From an uncultured Prevotellaceae bacterium (lineage in GTDB: Bacteria > Bacteroidota > Bacteroidia > Bacteroidales > Bacteroidaceae), in the NCBI GenBank assembly GCA_902800585.1, contig CADCEW010000012.1, positions 1 to 44,544 on the forward strand: DNA of 44,544 bases. The letters are read 5' to 3'. Under the pieces are notes generated by a model that saw only the letters and a program-made list of their open reading frames with translations, was not told where the DNA came from and made no database searches. Each line of letters starts with the position of its first letter. Position 1 is the first letter of the stretch. Shown piece by piece: positions 41,805 to 44,544 of this stretch. The position numbers and the translations under genes are program-made.

Positions 41805-43775
41805 ATGGCAGAAGAACTGAACAAAGAAAGTAATTATTCCGCGAGTAATATTCAGGTACTCGAGGGTCTGGAGGCTGTTCGTAAGCGTCCGGCAATGTAC
41901 ATTGGTGACATCAGTGAAAAGGGTTTACACCATTTGGTAAATGAGACTGTCGATAACTCCATTGACGAGGCGATGGCAGGCTATTGTACCCATATTGAGG
42001 TAACCATCAATGAAGACAATTCCATTACAGTACAAGATAACGGACGAGGCATCCCTGTCGACGAGCATGAGAAGATGCACAAGTCGGCACTGGAGGTCGT
42101 CATGACGGTGCTTCACGCCGGCGGTAAGTTCGACAAGGGTTCCTATAAGGTTTCTGGTGGTCTGCACGGTGTGGGTGTCAGTTGTGTTAACGCCCTTTCT
42201 ACCCGTATGTTGTCACAAGTCTATCGTAATGGACATATCTACCAACAGGAATACGAGAAGGGAAAGCCCCTCTACGACGTGAAGATTGTTGGTGATACCG
42301 ACAAGACAGGTACTCGTCAGCAGTTCTGGCCCGATGGTGGCATCTTTACCACAACAGAATATAAATACGACATCATTGCCCGTCGTATGCGTGAACTGGC
42401 ATATCTGAACGCAGGTATCACTATCACACTGAAGGACATGCGTCCTGATGAAGATGGAAACCTGAAGGAAGAGGTGTTCCATGCCAAGGACGGACTGAAG
42501 GAGTTCGTTCGCTACGTCGATCGTCATCGTACCCATTTGGTTGATGATGTCATCTATCTGAAAACAGAGAAGCAGGGTATCCCCATTGAGGTCGCTGTGA
42601 TGTACAATACCGACTATAGTGAGAATATCCATTCCTACGTCAATAACATCAATACGATCGAGGGTGGTACCCATCTTGCAGGTTTCCGCGCAGCCCTCAC
42701 TCGTACATTGAAGAAATACGCTGACAATGACCCGCAAATCTCCAAGCAGATTGAGAAGGCAAAGATTGAGATAGCCCCTGAAGATTTCCGTGAGGGTCTG
42801 ACAGCAGTTATCAGCATCAAAGTGGCTGAACCGCAGTTTGAGGGACAGACTAAAACGAAACTCGGCAACTCAGAGGTTGCTGGGGCCGTCCAGCAAGCCG
42901 TAGGAGAGGCTTTGACCGACTATCTGGAGGAACACCCGAAAGAGGCTAAGATGATTTGCGACAAGGTCGTTCTCGCAGCCACAGCACGTATCGCTGCCCG
43001 TAAGGCACGTGAGAGTGTACAGCGCAAGAGTCCTATGACTGGCGGCGGTCTGCCTGGAAAACTTGCTGACTGCTCTAAGAAAGACCCGAAGGAGTGTGAG
43101 ATATTCCTCGTAGAGGGTGACTCTGCAGGCGGTTCTGCCAAACAAGGTCGTCATCGTGAGTTCCAGGCCATCCTTCCATTACGTGGTAAGATCCTGAATG
43201 TGGAGAAGGTACAGTGGCACCGCGTCTTCGAGTCTGAGTCTGTTATGAACATCATCCAGTCTATCGGAGTACGCTTTGGTGTCGAAGGCGAAGGTGACCG
43301 TGAGGCGAACATTGACAAGTTACGTTATGATAAGATTATCATTATGACCGATGCTGACGTCGATGGTTCGCACATCGACACGCTGATTATGACACTCTTC
43401 TACCGCTTCATGCCACAAGTCATTCAGGGTGGTCACCTTTATATCGCCACTCCTCCACTCTATAAGTGTACTTATAAGAAGACTTCAGAATACTGCTACA
43501 CAGATCAGCAGCGTCAGGCCTTCATTGATAAGTATGTGGCTGGAGACGAGAATGCCTCTGGTTTCCACACCCAGCGTTACAAAGGTCTTGGTGAGATGAA
43601 TCCCGAGCAATTGTGGGAGACGACTATGAATCCCGAGAACCGTCTGTTGAAGCAGGTGACTATCGAGAATGCTGCTGAGGCAGATGAAATATTCTCTATG
43701 CTGATGGGCGACGACGTAGAGCCGCGTCGTGAGTTCATCGAGAAGAATGCTACCTACGCAAATATCGACGCATAA
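41805..43775 (+). CDS. gyrB: DNA gyrase subunit B
   Basis: Encodes 656 residues. ATPase part of gyrase. GHKL motifs: NETVDNSIDEAMAGY (Mg/ATP), DNGRGIPVDEHEK, GGLHGVGVSCVNALS; the QTKTKLGN loop; Toprim EGDSAGGSAKQGR with LPLRGKILNVEK, DADVDGSHIDTL; C-terminal QRYKGLGEMNPEQLWETTMN. It lacks the ~165-residue insert of E. coli GyrB, as usual outside Proteobacteria. The DPKECE...SAGGSAKQGRHREFQ sequence is typical of GyrB rather than ParE. Confidence 0.96.
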   Translation: MAEELNKESNYSASNIQVLEGLEAVRKRPAMYIGDISEKGLHHLVNETVDNSIDEAMAGYCTHIEVTINEDNSITVQDNGRGIPVDEHEKMHKSALEVVMTVLHAGGKFDKGSYKVSGGLHGVGVSCVNALSTRMLSQVYRNGHIYQQEYEKGKPLYDVKIVGDTDKTGTRQQFWPDGGIFTTTEYKYDIIARRMRELAYLNAGITITLKDMRPDEDGNLKEEVFHAKDGLKEFVRYVDRHRTHLVDDVIYLKTEKQGIPIEVAVMYNTDYSENIHSYVNNINTIEGGTHLAGFRAALTRTLKKYADNDPQISKQIEKAKIEIAPEDFREGLTAVISIKVAEPQFEGQTKTKLGNSEVAGAVQQAVGEALTDYLEEHPKEAKMICDKVVLAATARIAARKARESVQRKSPMTGGGLPGKLADCSKKDPKECEIFLVEGDSAGGSAKQGRHREFQAILPLRGKILNVEKVQWHRVFESESVMNIIQSIGVRFGVEGEGDREANIDKLRYDKIIIMTDADVDGSHIDTLIMTLFYRFMPQVIQGGHLYIATPPLYKCTYKKTSEYCYTDQQRQAFIDKYVAGDENASGFHTQRYKGLGEMNPEQLWETTMNPENRLLKQVTIENAAEADEIFSMLMGDDVEPRREFIEKNATYANIDA

Positions 43776-43786
43776 TCTATTTGCAT

Positions 43787-44544
43787 TTGGAAAGAAACCG
43801 AGAAATATATAAAGTGACATTGGTGGGTGGAGCCATCAATGTCATTTTGCTATTTTTTAAGTTCATAGCAGGCATCCTTGGACACAGTGCCGCTATGGTG
43901 GCTGATGCCGTCCACTCATTGTCTGACTTTGTAACAGACCTCATCGTCTTGGTCTTTATCCATATCAGCGGAAAACCTCAGGACAAGTCACATGACTATG
44001 GACACGGTAAGTATGAGACATTGGCGATGACACTGATTGGAGCGGCATTATTCATCGTCGCCATCGGCATCATCTATAGCGGTGCTGTTAAGATTTCCAT
44101 CTGGATGAATGGAGAAGAGTTGAAAGCACCTGGCATGCTTGCCCTATGGGCTGCTCTCGTATCTATCATTCTGAAAGAAGGTGTCTACCATTATTCGATG
44201 GTGAAGGCGCGCCAGTTGAACTCTCAAGCGGTTGAGGCGAACGCTTGGCACCATCGTAGCGATGCGTTGTCGTCGATAGGTACAGCAGTAGGTATCGGCG
44301 GTGCTATCTTCTTAGGACAGCAATGGACAGTACTCGACCCTATCGCCTCTGTTATCGTGGGTGCATTCATCGTGAAAGTAGCAGTAAGCCTGTTGCGGAA
44401 CGGTATCGGTGACCTGATGGAACAATCGTTGCCCGATGCCGTTGAAGAGGAGATTCTTCAGCTGGCGGCAACAGTGCCTGGTGTGGAAGAGCCCCATGAG
44501 TTATGCACTCGTCGTATCGGTAATCACTATGCCATTGAACTGCA
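43787..44544 (+). CDS. Cation diffusion facilitator (CDF) metal transporter, partial at right edge
   Basis: Open to the window end, 252 codons. No ATG gives the full N-terminus: it probably begins at TTG 43787 (reading MERNREIYKV), with GTG 43814 and TTG 43781 as alternatives; the first in-frame ATG comes only after the first helix. Metal-binding pattern D-A-V-H-S-L-S-D (residues 40-47) in the second helix and WHHRSDALSS in the fifth fit Zn/Fe/Mn-exporting CDF antiporters, as do KSHDYGHGKYE and the later LDPIASVIVG. The cytoplasmic C-terminal domain begins near DLMEQSLPDAVEE. 11 bp after gyrB, so probably cotranscribed. Metal specificity cannot be told. Confidence 0.9.
   Translation, partial: MERNREIYKVTLVGGAINVILLFFKFIAGILGHSAAMVADAVHSLSDFVTDLIVLVFIHISGKPQDKSHDYGHGKYETLAMTLIGAALFIVAIGIIYSGAVKISIWMNGEELKAPGMLALWAALVSIILKEGVYHYSMVKARQLNSQAVEANAWHHRSDALSSIGTAVGIGGAIFLGQQWTVLDPIASVIVGAFIVKVAVSLLRNGIGDLMEQSLPDAVEEEILQLAATVPGVEEPHELCTRRIGNHYAIEL

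Overview
The window is a chromosomal segment of a Bacteroidales bacterium, most likely Prevotella or a close relative in the Prevotellaceae. The evidence is a Bacteroidetes-type division and cell-wall cluster, a Mfa/Fim (type V) pilus operon, glycine-lipid acyltransferases, and repeated promoters of the Bacteroidetes form TAnnTTTG with a TTG-like -33 element. I cannot name a species. I see no transposase, integrase, phage gene or CRISPR array.

Region 1 (1-11432, all minus strand) is a seven-gene fimbrial operon read from one promoter near 11400. In order of transcription it encodes a DUF3575/OmpA-like outer-membrane protein, a large fimbrillin-like lipoprotein, a FimB/Mfa2-type anchor lipoprotein, a paralogue of the large fimbrillin, two smaller fimbrillin-family lipoproteins, and a giant secreted protein built from about two dozen V(Y/F)GG(G/N/C) repeats. 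The giant protein runs off the left edge after 1088 residues. It is the least explained gene here and the best candidate for something new, perhaps a pilus-associated adhesin.

Region 2 (11500-24242) holds housekeeping genes. A minus-strand operon fadD-like, prfB, a 47-residue membrane protein and a CYTH protein has one-base TAATG overlaps at two junctions. It is divergent from an ArgE-like M20 hydrolase. Next is a minus operon dut, TPR protein, DUF4292 lipoprotein and an EnvC-like factor, then dgt on the plus strand, then minus-strand glsA-glsB (glycine lipid synthesis).

A 592-base gene-free stretch (24231-24822) contains a nested palindrome of about 160 bp, two G/C-rich hairpins and, just before mraZ, three TGGNG boxes spaced 10 bp apart that look like a MraZ operator.

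Region 3 (24823-40326, plus) is the dcw cluster: mraZ, rsmH, ftsL-like, ftsI (PASTA), murE, mraY, murD, ftsW, murG, murC, ftsQ, ftsA, ftsZ. MurE has the DNPR motif of the meso-diaminopimelate type. The cluster makes peptidoglycan precursors and builds the divisome. Convergent recO follows.

Region 4 (41124-44544, plus) is tRNA-Glu(TTC) and rpsT under one strong promoter with a structured leader and a clear terminator, then gyrB with its own promoter, then a cation diffusion facilitator that starts at a non-ATG codon and runs off the right edge.

A recurring oddity is arrays of 7-bp direct repeats at gene junctions and inside two lipoprotein signal sequences.
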